The notes under the pieces were generated by a model that was given only the letters and a program-made list of their open reading frames with translations, did not search any database and had not been told where the DNA came from. 64,000 nt of DNA from Acinetobacter bohemicus ANC 3994 (GTDB lineage: Bacteria > Pseudomonadota > Gammaproteobacteria > Pseudomonadales > Moraxellaceae). The DNA lies in the NCBI RefSeq assembly GCF_000367925.1, contig NZ_KB849164.1, forward strand, positions 970,349-1,034,348, written 5' to 3'. Positions 13,716 through 22,723 of this stretch are shown piece by piece. A program made the translations under genes and the position numbers. Position 1 is the first letter of the stretch, and each line of letters opens with the position of its first letter.

Positions 13716-14489
13716 ATGACAATGAAGCGGGTTAATCAGGCTGTAAATGCCATAGCGGCAGGTGTTCAACTATTTAGTGAAGGTGTCCAACGATTTAGTG
13801 ATTTAAAAGAGCTGGTCAGTAACTTTAAGGCCAATGTGCATCGTAACAATAAGGCTAATTTGCGCCGTAAAAATAATGAAAATCAGCCAAAATATAAGCC
13901 TTTATTCACCGATGAAATAATAAAAAAGGTGTATTTGAATCCTAAAATGAAACTGTCTGATTATGGACATTTTATTATTGCGAATGGCGGTTATATAGCG
14001 GTTGTAGCCGTTGAGGGAAATATACCTGATTCAAGAAAATCAGTTGTTTTAGAGTTTAAAGAAAATAGTGCTATGAGTATTGACGATATTCTACAGCTTT
14101 TATCCACATACCCTGAAGCAACACTCATTGTTAATGATAATGGCGAGGGTAAATTCCTAGGCCAGTTATTAAAGAAAAATGGTATTTGGTATATGCCCGT
14201 GCATTGGGGTGGAGACTGCTTTAGTAATGACAATCGTAAAGAGTATGTCAATAAGCGTGCACAGGCTTATGCCTGCTTATCTTACGCAGTCAATACGCAT
14301 AATTTTAAAATTTGTCAGCCGCACAATAAAGAAAAAGTGTTGAAAGACCTTAACAGCATTCGTTACAGCTTTGATGAGCGTTCACGGGTTAGAATCATGC
14401 CAGTATCTGAGATGCGTGAGATCGGGCTTGATGCTCCAGATATCGCTGATTTATTTGCGTATGTATTTCTTGAGAACACGACATATTGA
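13716..14489 (+). CDS. Stand-alone paralogue of the terminase nuclease domain, catalytic sites partly lost
   Basis: Residues ~125-257 match the C-terminal nuclease domain of the preceding TerL closely: NGIWYMPVHWGG is identical in both and KEYVNKRA follows in each. The N-terminal ~75 residues (VNAIAAGVQLFSEGVQRFSD, then a basic stretch) are unrelated to the ATPase. Catalytic positions have changed: TVDVGG is IANGG here, and VVDDNG is IVNDNG, so at least two acidic residues are gone, while the last one (DIADLFAY) is kept. It arose by tandem duplication and is probably not an active nuclease. It could bind DNA, act as a decoy, or be decaying; the intact 257-codon frame favours selection. Confidence 0.8.
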   Translation: MTMKRVNQAVNAIAAGVQLFSEGVQRFSDLKELVSNFKANVHRNNKANLRRKNNENQPKYKPLFTDEIIKKVYLNPKMKLSDYGHFIIANGGYIAVVAVEGNIPDSRKSVVLEFKENSAMSIDDILQLLSTYPEATLIVNDNGEGKFLGQLLKKNGIWYMPVHWGGDCFSNDNRKEYVNKRAQAYACLSYAVNTHNFKICQPHNKEKVLKDLNSIRYSFDERSRVRIMPVSEMREIGLDAPDIADLFAYVFLENTTY

Positions 14490-14557
14490 TTGGAACTAAT
14501 CGGTCCTTACCAGCATCGCACCGCTAACAATACCCAAAGTGATTAATTGGGTGGATT

Positions 14558-16621
14558 ATGGCAATTCAGTTTTATTTAACAAATGCGGGCAAGGCTGCTG
14601 TACTCGATGCTGAAAATATGGGTTTAAGCATTGCGTTATCTCATATCGGTGTGGGTACAGCAAAATATAATCCTCAGACTGCATCATCCAATACTGCGCT
14701 GGTTGCTGAGTTGGAGCGTTATCCACTCAATGGCGGAAGCGTTGAGCCGGTATCAAGGACACTGCGCTTTATTTCAAATATTGAACCGACAGTGACAGCA
14801 GACTGCTTTGAAATTGGCCTTTTTACATCCTCTGGCATTTTATTTGCAATTGCTTCTACAACAGGCAATACGCCATTAATGCGTTTGGTTGCCGATATTG
14901 TCTGCATTGGCACATTCGGTATGAAAGTTGAGGACATCAATGTAGAGAATCTAGTGATTCAGCTAGATCCGCATGCACCTGTCTCTGTCGCGCTGATGAA
15001 TCAGCATTTAGCGCATTCTAATCCTCATCCGCAGTATCCGCTATCTACACAGCTGGCGAATGTCATTTGGCATGTTGGTTCTTGGCATGGAACAGACAGC
15101 ACACAATATGATCCTGCCATCGCTTTAAAACCGCTGTTCGGTTATGACACCAGCTGGATGCTGCTACCGCATATTCCATATGGGGTAGAGGATGTTAATC
15201 AGCCAGTTGGAGCAATTACCGGTATTTCTACAGGTTCAGCAATTAAAGCCTTCACAACACGTATTTGGAAACGCCTGCGTGACGGAACTTCAGCACCTGC
15301 TTACAGCTTAACTGCTGATAAGGCCGTGGTTGATGAAGGTGGTAAAGTCACGTTTAAACTTGTTACATCGGGACTAGATGCAGGTACACCCGTAGATTGG
15401 TCGATTACTGGTATTCAGGAAGATGATATTTCGCCAAGTGCTTTAAGCGGGCAGTTTATTGTAGATGCCACTGGCAAAGCGTCTTATAGCATAGACGTTG
15501 TGGAAGATAATAAAACGGAAGGCACCGAATTCCTGAAGTTTGCTTTAACGTACATTCCGAACAAACAAGTCAGTGTACTGATTGTCGATACAAGCAAATA
15601 CCCTGAGGGGGTGCTTACCTATTATGAAGGGATTCATGAAATTGAGATCCTACCGAATCAGACTGTGCAATTTCATTTGCATGGCGCAATGGGTGGTGGC
15701 GCGGGTTCAATCTGGTCGGGTTCAAGCACTTCGGCAAATGGTATGGATGGTGGGGAAGTATCCTGCACGATTGATACATCGATACTGACAGCAGGCGGCG
15801 GTAAAGCGGGTACTGGTGGAGAATGGGGTAATGGTTCTTCTTTCCATAACGGCCAGCCGGGTAAGGGCGGTTTACCTGTAGTCGTTGATGCAGCCAGCCT
15901 TTTTGAGAACATCGAAGAGACAGCTGGTATTAATGCAATTACTTATGATCGCGGGACTACTCAGAAAGGTGCTGATGCGCTGCCATCTATTTTAGGTCAA
16001 ATGCCTGGGGGTGGTAATGGGGCATGGGGAATCGGTGATGAATCATGGTCGTATGGTGGTGCAGCAGGTTCTGGCGCACGAGTACGAGCAATATTTACCA
16101 ATACTGACAGTCAGCGTGTTACCGCTAAAATTGCAGTGGGCAAATTCGGTGAAGGCTGGAAAAGCTGGGGCAATGCAGGTACAGACGGCGGGATCGGATT
16201 TGCGATCGTAGAAACCTACAACGACAACATTGACGAGGTCGCACCTCCAGTACCAGTTCTTACCATGAAGAACATTGCACCGATTACTGATCCAGCGCCA
16301 GAAGATAAGGTGACTGTGAGCGGCACTATCTTAACCAATGGCATTGCGATGCCGTATGAAGTCAAGGTTAAAGTCGGCGCAGCTGAAATCACTGCTGTGA
16401 TTGGGACAGAACAGAACTCAGACAACAGTTACAACTGGTCAGCTGTGATTAATGTTGGAGGCTTAACCCAAAATACGTTGGTAAAAGCACAAGGTAATGC
16501 AAAGCACTTAATCTATCCCGACTTAATCAGTGAATTCAGTAATGCAGTTCAGAAAACTCTTGCAGTGACGATTACGCCAGAGCCTGAACCAGAACCGGAC
16601 CCTGAAACTGGAACAGAGTAA
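14558..16621 (+). CDS. Phage tail fibre protein, 687 aa
   Basis: The N-terminal ~150 residues (YLTNAGKAAVLDAENMG, then LSHIGVGTAKYNP and FEIGLF) are the tail-attachment domain seen in fibres of Mu- and P2-like phages. A Calx-beta-like or Ig-like repeat follows (~247-345: DEGGKVTFKLVTSG), then a glycine-rich section (~375-545: GGGKAGTGGEWGNGSSFHNG), a second Ig-like domain (~565-660) and a short acidic tail of alternating Glu and Pro. Glycine-rich tips of this kind fold into polyglycine sandwiches that bind receptors. The ribosome site is GGGTGG. A terminator follows at 16632. It comes straight after the terminase genes, an unusual place for a fibre gene. Confidence 0.82.
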   Translation: MAIQFYLTNAGKAAVLDAENMGLSIALSHIGVGTAKYNPQTASSNTALVAELERYPLNGGSVEPVSRTLRFISNIEPTVTADCFEIGLFTSSGILFAIASTTGNTPLMRLVADIVCIGTFGMKVEDINVENLVIQLDPHAPVSVALMNQHLAHSNPHPQYPLSTQLANVIWHVGSWHGTDSTQYDPAIALKPLFGYDTSWMLLPHIPYGVEDVNQPVGAITGISTGSAIKAFTTRIWKRLRDGTSAPAYSLTADKAVVDEGGKVTFKLVTSGLDAGTPVDWSITGIQEDDISPSALSGQFIVDATGKASYSIDVVEDNKTEGTEFLKFALTYIPNKQVSVLIVDTSKYPEGVLTYYEGIHEIEILPNQTVQFHLHGAMGGGAGSIWSGSSTSANGMDGGEVSCTIDTSILTAGGGKAGTGGEWGNGSSFHNGQPGKGGLPVVVDAASLFENIEETAGINAITYDRGTTQKGADALPSILGQMPGGGNGAWGIGDESWSYGGAAGSGARVRAIFTNTDSQRVTAKIAVGKFGEGWKSWGNAGTDGGIGFAIVETYNDNIDEVAPPVPVLTMKNIAPITDPAPEDKVTVSGTILTNGIAMPYEVKVKVGAAEITAVIGTEQNSDNSYNWSAVINVGGLTQNTLVKAQGNAKHLIYPDLISEFSNAVQKTLAVTITPEPEPEPDPETGTE

Positions 16622-16631
16622 TTTCAATTTA

Positions 16632-16657
16632 AGCCTCACAGTCATGTGGGGCTTTTT
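16632..16657 (+). terminator. Terminator after the tail fibre gene
   Basis: AGCCTCACA / TGTGGGGCT stem with one G-U pair, a 4-nt loop and five U, 10 bp after the stop. Confidence 0.8.
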
Positions 16658-16731
16658 AATTTGGAATTGTGGATCAGCTGAGTCGAGAACCCGCCTTAAC
16701 ATACAAGTTATAGGCCTGAGGTTTACTTTAC

Positions 16732-17001
16732 ATGATTAACGAATACCGCAATGCCATCCGTGATCATATCAATCGCTTTATTGAGCAAGGCAAGCTCAAT
16801 CAGCTGATTGTCTGGGACGTTCAACAGGATGAAGCGCAAGATCCAACACTATTGAGTTTAAGAGTGTATGGCTCAAGGGCATATACAGATGTCATTCAAG
16901 TGGCTTGTGGCACCAGCGGTATATGGGAAAAATTGCCCGAAAAACGGATAGCAGTTCCGTTAATTGCTGATGTACTTCGATTTCGCCGTGAATTTCTCTA
17001 A
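16732..17001 (+). CDS. Small phage protein, 89 aa, possibly tail/baseplate
   Basis: A compact alpha-beta protein: an amphipathic N-terminal helix (EYRNAIRDHINRFIEQGK) followed by strands (LIVWDVQQDE, LLSLRVYGSR). I do not recognise the family. A short structural protein between the fibre and the SWIM protein could belong to the tail tip, but only its location suggests this. The next gene starts 12 bp after its stop, so the two are co-transcribed. Confidence 0.6.
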   Translation: MINEYRNAIRDHINRFIEQGKLNQLIVWDVQQDEAQDPTLLSLRVYGSRAYTDVIQVACGTSGIWEKLPEKRIAVPLIADVLRFRREFL

Positions 17002-17013
17002 GGAAAATAATTG

Positions 17014-18120
17014 ATGGCTAATCAAACTCCTGATCAATTGCAGCAAGCGCATAAGCAGATGCAAGAAGCACTGCGCAACGGTAGCTTACGCCGTGATCTG
17101 CAAGGTCGTAGAAGCGCTGACAGCAAGCAGCGTGGGCAAGCGGATAAAGAATTTAACTTTGATGAGTTCGGCAGAAAGATTCCTAAGCCGACATTTTTGC
17201 GCCCTGAGAATATTGAAAAAGGTGAGAACTATGATGTTGAGCGGGTGCTCTATACAACGCTTGGACAGCAGAAGGGTGATGCTCCAAGGAAAATTACCCG
17301 TGAAGATATTATGGCCTTTAAGGACAATATTGATCTTTTGCGGGAGCAGTATTCCAAAGGCATTACCATTCAAAATATTGTCAATCTCAGCCATGCCGAT
17401 GATATAGACCGCGCCAATGAGCAAATACATCTTGTTGTACCGCTCAGCCGAAAAGATAGCCTCGTTCATTTACTGACGAATGCTGGACCGAAAAGCAAGG
17501 TGACGAATCATCACGTAGAAATTGAGTTTAGCAGTTTCAGTTCATTGGTTTCGAGTACCAGTCAGAATGCTGTCAATCAAGTAAAGCGCTGGCTATCAGG
17601 TGGAAAGATTAAATTTGAATGTGACTGTGAACGGCATACGTACTGGTATCGCTATATGGCCACAATTGGCGGCTATGGTTTAGGCCGTAAAGAAAATGGC
17701 TATCCCAAACTCAGAAACCCTTTGCTGTCAGGTGTTGCGTGCAAGCATGTGCTTAGAGCGGTTCACTGGATTCAATCACCTTCAGGTATTGAATATCTTA
17801 AAAAAGAAGTCAAAAAAGATCGAAGCAAGCAGCTCAGTGTGCGGAAGAAACAAACTGATAAGCAAATCTTGGCAGAACTGGATCAGCAAATAAGCGGTTT
17901 AAACAAAGAAACCAAAGGTAGGATTCAGCCAAATATTCAGAAGGCCGAAAAGGAAATGATCCGCCGTGCTGCAAAAGTAGCGAAGGAGCATTTTGCTGCA
18001 CAAGGAAAACAGGCAAAACAAGTTCAGGATGCGCAGGATAGATCGAAATATACAGAATGGCGCAACAGTGGAATTGTGACAGATGAGGTTTATCAGGAAC
18101 TGATGCGGAGATTTAAATAA
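17014..18120 (+). CDS. Phage SWIM-type zinc-finger protein, 368 aa
   Basis: Residues C203, C205, C243 and H245 (FECDCERHTYWYR ... GVACKHVLRAV) form the C-x-C-x37-C-x-H signature of a SWIM zinc finger, a DNA- or protein-binding module. The N-terminal ~120 residues are charged and mostly helical, with GRRSADSKQRGQ. The C-terminal part (~255-368) is a lysine-rich coiled coil (QIQPNIQKAEKEM-like). I start at ATG 17014, not the TTG just before it; AGGA lies 9 nt upstream. The next gene overlaps by one base (TAATG). SWIM proteins occur in some myophage structural clusters, but their role there is unknown to me. A DNA-contacting head or packaging role is possible. Confidence 0.7.
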   Translation: MANQTPDQLQQAHKQMQEALRNGSLRRDLQGRRSADSKQRGQADKEFNFDEFGRKIPKPTFLRPENIEKGENYDVERVLYTTLGQQKGDAPRKITREDIMAFKDNIDLLREQYSKGITIQNIVNLSHADDIDRANEQIHLVVPLSRKDSLVHLLTNAGPKSKVTNHHVEIEFSSFSSLVSSTSQNAVNQVKRWLSGGKIKFECDCERHTYWYRYMATIGGYGLGRKENGYPKLRNPLLSGVACKHVLRAVHWIQSPSGIEYLKKEVKKDRSKQLSVRKKQTDKQILAELDQQISGLNKETKGRIQPNIQKAEKEMIRRAAKVAKEHFAAQGKQAKQVQDAQDRSKYTEWRNSGIVTDEVYQELMRRFK

Positions 18121-18677
18121 TGCTAAATAGAGCAGTCAACCGTGTAGCGAATGGCCGTCATATGGCCGCTCGTCGTATTGTGATGAATACAGTGGCCAGT
18201 ATTCCAGCGCAGGTGTGGCGCAAACGTATTGTGTACACCAATCCAGTCGATGCTAACAAGCCAGCAGATCCACTGTCGTTTGAAGCCAATGCATTGTCTA
18301 TGCAGGATGAGCCGAACTATGAATATGACCATGTTGGGCATGCTTTCATACTGGCGGACAAATTTAACGGCGGATATATCCATAAAAACAACTCAATGAA
18401 TAACCCTTCAGATCTGGCAATACTGGCTCAGATTGAAGTCTATGACGCGGATCTACCAACCTTAGCAGAACAGCTTTTGCAGATTCCTGATACCCAATTA
18501 AATGAGGGGGATTTACTGGGTTTGATGATTGATGAGGGTTTTATTTTGTGGTTTGAAATCGTTGGAATCAGCGGTCAGACCTTAATGTCTGATTTCGGCA
18601 AAAAGTATGTATTAAACCGCCGTGATGAGATTGGGCTTGATCCAGTGAAAAGTGAAGTTGAATCACGTACACAGTAA
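18120..18677 (+). CDS. Phage hypothetical protein, 185 aa
   Basis: Its ATG shares a base with the stop of the SWIM gene (TAATG), so translation is coupled. The N-terminus is basic (NRVANGRHMAARRIVMN), followed by a beta-rich middle (QVWRKRIVYTNPVDANK) and an acidic C-terminus. Family not recognised. Coupling to the SWIM protein and the position before the capsid gene suggest a minor virion or assembly protein. Confidence 0.65.
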   Translation: MLNRAVNRVANGRHMAARRIVMNTVASIPAQVWRKRIVYTNPVDANKPADPLSFEANALSMQDEPNYEYDHVGHAFILADKFNGGYIHKNNSMNNPSDLAILAQIEVYDADLPTLAEQLLQIPDTQLNEGDLLGLMIDEGFILWFEIVGISGQTLMSDFGKKYVLNRRDEIGLDPVKSEVESRTQ

Positions 18678-18698
18678 TTTTTTAAGTGAGTAGAAGTC

Positions 18699-19001
18699 AT
18701 GTCATTTTTAATTTTTAATAAAAAAGATCAACAAGTTGGTGATATAGGAATGGCAGGGCAATGCACTTCAGCTATTTTTAATTATCAAGTGATTGGATCT
18801 GGTGCTGTCGTTGAGTTTTCAGGGAGCAATAAACCTGATTGTGATGTATTAATAGACGAACATTGGGAACCGATTGTCACGATTGAAGCGGGTACACCTG
18901 ATTCAGAGCCATTTCGACAACATGCATGGGATAAGATCCGCTATAAAGTTACAGCTGGCAATAGTGTTGAAATTTATGTATCTAGCGGTGTTAGCGGTTG
19001 A
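18699..19001 (+). CDS. Phage hypothetical protein, 100 aa, beta-rich
   Basis: Predicted to be mostly beta strand (NYQVIGSGAVVEFSGSNKPD, VTIEAGTPDSEPF), resembling small structural or decoration proteins of phages, with no family match I can name. The stop precedes a near-perfect palindrome (19038-19060), and the following gene is on the other strand, so this ends a rightward unit. Confidence 0.6.
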   Translation: MSFLIFNKKDQQVGDIGMAGQCTSAIFNYQVIGSGAVVEFSGSNKPDCDVLIDEHWEPIVTIEAGTPDSEPFRQHAWDKIRYKVTAGNSVEIYVSSGVSG

Positions 19002-19037
19002 CATCCTCCCTCCACAGAAAAAACGGCATCCGAGAGA

Positions 19038-19060
19038 TTGGTGGTCAATTTGACCACCAA
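19038..19060. repeat. 23-bp palindrome between convergent genes
   Basis: Perfect 11-bp arms TTGGTGGTCAA / TTGACCACCAA around one central base. A U-rich but weak tail (GAGTTTTAG) follows on the plus strand. It could be a weak bidirectional terminator; the tiny loop would equally suit an operator. Confidence 0.5.
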
Positions 19061-19093
19061 GAGTTTTAGTTCTGTGTATTCTTATTTTTATCA

Positions 19094-19312
19094 TCACTCA
19101 GATGAGGTTTTTTCTACTGGTTGGGGTGCGTTGACTGGTGCATCTTGTTGGGTGGTTGCTTTTGGTTTTCGGTTAGGCATATAGTCTGGTTCACTTGACA
19201 TTGCTAAGTATAGAAAAGTAAAAAATATGGAAGTTATAACAGCAACAATGGCAATAAATTTCCAGCCTAAAGTAGTTGACTCTAAGTCATCTGATGAGGA
19301 GTTTTTTTTCAT
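19094..19312 (-). CDS. Small membrane protein with proline-rich tail, probable moron gene, 72 aa
   Basis: I place the start at 19312 (MKKNSSSDDLESTTLGWKF) because upstream in-frame sequence looks non-coding. Residues ~18-39 form one membrane helix (FIAIVAVITSIFFTFLYLAM), followed by a periplasmic or cytoplasmic tail rich in Pro, Thr and Gln (NRKPKATTQQDAPVNAPQ). It is the only leftward gene within the structural block, the usual sign of a moron: an independently expressed gene inserted among late genes and active in the lysogen. Function unknown. Confidence 0.65.
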   Translation of the reverse strand: MKKNSSSDDLESTTLGWKFIAIVAVITSIFFTFLYLAMSSEPDYMPNRKPKATTQQDAPVNAPQPVEKTSSE

Positions 19313-19553
19313 AAAAAAGCCTAAATAGCAAAAAGTTAAAAGCGCATCCCTTATATCATAAAAGTGATTTATCAGAATAGCCGTACCATATTGCCCTTTA
19401 GAGCGGTGATATAAGGCTATACGGATAAAACCTGCATAATGATCTGCAGATTTTTTTAATTTGAAAATACCTTTGGAACTGCCCATCTTGGTGTTTTTCC
19501 CTTCGTGCGAATCTATTTCTATCCAAGATTTTAGACCCACGACAGGTAAAAAT

Positions 19554-21317
19554 ATGTCTCTATCTGATTTAATGCAGCAGCAATTCCAAACGCAAATGCT
19601 CGCCACACAGCAATGCCAAAACTATTTCTATAAAGATGGTGAAGAAAAAGGCTTTGACAGCCTTGTGGTTATGCCTGAAACCCGCCCACAGGCGCTGAAT
19701 GACTTACTTGATATTATGGGTTTTGACAGTGCAGCCGATGTGGATGAAGCGATTAAACAGGGTATCGGTCAATATCAATATTGCCACGGCGGTGATCTGC
19801 CTCATCCTTCAGTGATTGCTTCGGCATTATGTAATGGTGTGGCCATTGCAAAGAAGGTCCGCAGTTTCAGTGATTCTACGACTCAAGCCTACCAAAATAT
19901 GGAAAAAGGCTTTGATGACATCAGCAATACGCATCAGGAATCGGTGAGTATTGTCCCAGCACTCTCTGTAACCACGATTGCAACAACCATTGCCTATGCA
20001 TCGCCGATTGTGGCTTATATCCCGAACAGTAATGGTTCAAATGAAGTACCGATTGTAGCTGCGCGCTTTGTGACTGACCGTGCATTCGGTGCCATGAATA
20101 AAAATGATTATCTGGATGGTGTTCAGGCTGCGAAACCTTACGCTGAAGGTCGTTTCCGCTTTGCGCTCAGCAATAATGGTTCAGGTGCAGTTTATGCGGT
20201 GGTAGCTCATACGCATTATGCTGACTATGCTGCCAAAACACCGGATACTAATGCACCTTTGCTGCCATTCATCAGCGGGAATATTTCCATCCGTATTGCT
20301 GGAAAAGAAGTGGCACATACCCGCAACCGTAGTAAATCCAAACTGTCAGGTGTGATTTCTGCAATTGCTGAAAAGTCAGCAAAAATTGCGGGTGAAGAAT
20401 ATACGGTGACTGGAAGCAGTATTAATCTGGATACCAGCACCATCTCAGTGACACTGAATGAAGCCCTGCCAGCAGGTGTAAAACTTGAAGTCTGTTTAAT
20501 TGCTGATTTTGATGCCCGTGATACCTCCAATAAGTTCAAGATGGAACCTGTTGGCGTCAGCATGCAACCTGAATATGAAACACTGGTCAGTGCGCCGATC
20601 ATGACGCAAATTCGCGCTTCTAAACTTTTAGTCAATCAGATTTCAAGTGAACTGAAAGTCGGTTTTGTAGGAACAGCTTTGGGATTGATGCAAGGTAAAA
20701 TTTATCTTGAACAAACTATTCGCTTACTGGGTGAAGGTAAAGACCGTGCTACCTACAATGGACGAGAGTTTACCTTTGATGCTTCCCGTGGTGTAACTGG
20801 AAACTTAGCGGCCGCTTATAACACTTCAGGCGATTTGTTCGGTGAGTTCATGAAGTACCTAGAAGCAGCCAAACTCGGTATTGTTCAGGATTCAGGTGGT
20901 GCTACGGTTGGTTTTGATTTGTATGTCGGTGATACGGCTAAAATCTTCTTTGCTCAACTTTCATCTGACAAAATGCCAGTGAAAACAGGTGCAATTGCAG
21001 GTCATGGTCAAATTGTACGTATCGGCACACTGGCAGATGGAACCAATGTTTATCATGTCCCTAGCTCAGCAGGTGTATTGACTGAAGCCGGTCAAGCATT
21101 TGAAATGCTACTAACAGGGCGTGGCAATGAACCAGTGCGCAATCCGTTTATTGGTTTCACTGAAATGCCACTGACTGTAAGCGAAGCGACTCCGGATCCG
21201 CGTGAACAGTTGATTGCATTAATTGGATCACAAGCAGCAGAGCTTAACCCGCTTGATCGTTATGCCGATCAGTTTGCATTGATCACCGCAATCAATATGC
21301 CAAAACTTAAAAACTAA
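19554..21317 (+). CDS. Probable phage major capsid/structural protein, 587 aa
   Basis: The start is the ATG at 19554 (AGG 8 nt upstream), reading MSLSDLMQQQFQTQML; the in-frame sequence before it is intergenic. It is a long soluble protein with mixed alpha-beta character. An N-terminal helical part (DLLDIMGFDSAADVDEAIKQ) is followed by beta-rich segments (ITGNISIRI-like ISGNISIRIAGK, GSSINLDTSTISVTLNEALP) and a central stretch with LKVGFVGTALGLMQ and GEFMKYLEAAKLGI. Size, composition and position before small head-type genes fit a major capsid protein of a myophage. I cannot show an HK97 fold by eye, and a sheath-like role is the alternative. Confidence 0.6.
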   Translation: MSLSDLMQQQFQTQMLATQQCQNYFYKDGEEKGFDSLVVMPETRPQALNDLLDIMGFDSAADVDEAIKQGIGQYQYCHGGDLPHPSVIASALCNGVAIAKKVRSFSDSTTQAYQNMEKGFDDISNTHQESVSIVPALSVTTIATTIAYASPIVAYIPNSNGSNEVPIVAARFVTDRAFGAMNKNDYLDGVQAAKPYAEGRFRFALSNNGSGAVYAVVAHTHYADYAAKTPDTNAPLLPFISGNISIRIAGKEVAHTRNRSKSKLSGVISAIAEKSAKIAGEEYTVTGSSINLDTSTISVTLNEALPAGVKLEVCLIADFDARDTSNKFKMEPVGVSMQPEYETLVSAPIMTQIRASKLLVNQISSELKVGFVGTALGLMQGKIYLEQTIRLLGEGKDRATYNGREFTFDASRGVTGNLAAAYNTSGDLFGEFMKYLEAAKLGIVQDSGGATVGFDLYVGDTAKIFFAQLSSDKMPVKTGAIAGHGQIVRIGTLADGTNVYHVPSSAGVLTEAGQAFEMLLTGRGNEPVRNPFIGFTEMPLTVSEATPDPREQLIALIGSQAAELNPLDRYADQFALITAINMPKLKN

Positions 21318-21326
21318 AATTCTGCA

Positions 21327-21357
21327 AATTAAGGCGCATTTTCCATGCGCCTTAATT
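21327..21357 (+). terminator. Terminator after the capsid-type gene
   Basis: AATTAAGGCGCAT / ATGCGCCTTAATT, a 13-bp perfect stem with a 5-nt loop and a short U-rich tail (TCATTTCT). It probably sets high expression of the upstream gene apart from the following ones. Confidence 0.75.
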
Positions 21358-21387
21358 CATTTCTAATTTGATAAAGGGTGACACACG

Positions 21388-21966
21388 ATGACTCAAGCGG
21401 ATTCAAATACTCCTGAGACTGCTACAACCAGCAAACGAGTAACAAAACCAAAAACAACTGCTGCTAAAGCTGCGGTAGATACTGAAGTACTTGCACCTGT
21501 CGAAACTGAACAGTCTCCATTACTTGATGCAGCAGTAAATCAAGAGAAGATCTCATCACAGGCTGAATTACAGGGAATGCAGAGCGATACCGCAGGCCAA
21601 AGCCCAGTAGCAGATGTTGAACCTGACAATGGCAATCAAGAAATTTCAGTTACGGCAGATACTGAAAGTAGTTCCCCAGAAATTCCAGCAAGCTCAGTAA
21701 ATGAATCAGTTGGAACTGAGCAGGTGCTTCCTAAGGTTCAAAGTCCATCACCTGTAAAACAAACTACAGTAGCAAAAAGTGGCCTATTCGTGGTTGTTAA
21801 AAATACAGGCGTACAAACTGTATTTGAACCGCTATCCAAGACTTCAATCAAGTCGGGTGAAACTGTAGAAATCCGCTGTAGCACTGGTCAGTTTAAGCAC
21901 GACGTCCTCAATAACCTGAAGCAGTTTATTGGGCTGGGTAAAAATCTGGAGATCCAAAATGCATGA
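21388..21966 (+). CDS. Phage protein with long disordered N-terminus, 192 aa
   Basis: Residues 1-~128 are low complexity, rich in Thr, Ala, Gln, Glu, Ser and Pro (ETATTSKRVTKPKTTAAKAA). The last ~60 residues form a folded domain (KSGLFVVVKNTGVQTVFEPL, then FKHDVLNNLKQFIGLGKN). A small C-terminal domain on a flexible tether suits a head-surface or scaffold-like protein. The following gene overlaps by 8 nt, so the two are translationally coupled. Family not recognised. Confidence 0.6.
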   Translation: MTQADSNTPETATTSKRVTKPKTTAAKAAVDTEVLAPVETEQSPLLDAAVNQEKISSQAELQGMQSDTAGQSPVADVEPDNGNQEISVTADTESSSPEIPASSVNESVGTEQVLPKVQSPSPVKQTTVAKSGLFVVVKNTGVQTVFEPLSKTSIKSGETVEIRCSTGQFKHDVLNNLKQFIGLGKNLEIQNA

Positions 21967-22723
21967 TTTTGATGGCACAAATCCGTTACTTGAAGCGCTG
22001 GGCGATGAACCAGAAATCAACGAAATCGCTTTAACAAATGCATCACCATTCATCATTGTTGAACCCTTACAGGAAATTGTATTCAATGATGCTTTGAAAG
22101 TCGCGGCCATTAATCAACGACTGAATGAGAAACGTATCAGCGCATTTTTATCACATGCACTGTCTAATAAAGAGCAGCCGCTGAATATGACAGTGCAAGA
22201 GCGTTATTGCTTGATGCTGAAGTATGTAGAAAAGCAGTCAGCCACGCTATTTTCCACTGATGCTGATTTTTCTAAATGTTATTTGCACTCAGAAGAAAAT
22301 TGGCAACCTGAGATTTCACATAACGGCATTACTGTTCGGCAATTGGTTGGCCGGGAAGCAGAGTACCTTGAAGAGCATTGCGCCAATGCCGCGGAATGGA
22401 TTGCATGCATGTTGGCATTTCAAATCAGCTATGACGGGCATGAAAAGCTGTCGGAACTCCCAAACCGCAGTGCCAATGATAGTGAATTTATTAAACAGTT
22501 TTCTGAGCGGTTGGAGTTTTTAAAGAAACAGGCTCAGAGCGATTTTGACTTGATCTATCAAGATTTCATTACCCTCAATAACCAATTATTTACCATGATT
22601 CATTTAAATGTCAGTAATCAAGGTTTAGTCATTTCAAGAGGTGCAGATGACGCGCCGCTTCGATTTCGCCCCGCTGCCGCCTTTTTCGGAATCATCAAAG
22701 AATTGGACCAATCATTTGCTTAG
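21959..22723 (+). CDS. Phage hypothetical protein, 254 aa
   Basis: The start is ATG 21959, overlapping the preceding stop by 8 nt (ATGCATGA), with GGAG 8 nt upstream. The protein is mostly helical (DALKVAAINQRLNEKRISAF, LTVQERYCLMLKYVEK-like). Its position directly before a small gene that reads across a T6 run suggests a tail-assembly or head-to-tail role. I do not recognise the family. The next gene starts 76 bp before this one ends, in the +1 frame relative to it. Confidence 0.6.
   Translation: MHDFDGTNPLLEALGDEPEINEIALTNASPFIIVEPLQEIVFNDALKVAAINQRLNEKRISAFLSHALSNKEQPLNMTVQERYCLMLKYVEKQSATLFSTDADFSKCYLHSEENWQPEISHNGITVRQLVGREAEYLEEHCANAAEWIACMLAFQISYDGHEKLSELPNRSANDSEFIKQFSERLEFLKKQAQSDFDLIYQDFITLNNQLFTMIHLNVSNQGLVISRGADDAPLRFRPAAAFFGIIKELDQSFA

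Noticed and set aside
19094..19606. A 170-aa leftward protein starting at 19606
   Set aside because: The first ~98 residues overlap the start of the capsid-type gene and look non-coding; the 72-aa form starting at 19312 has a sensible membrane protein layout.
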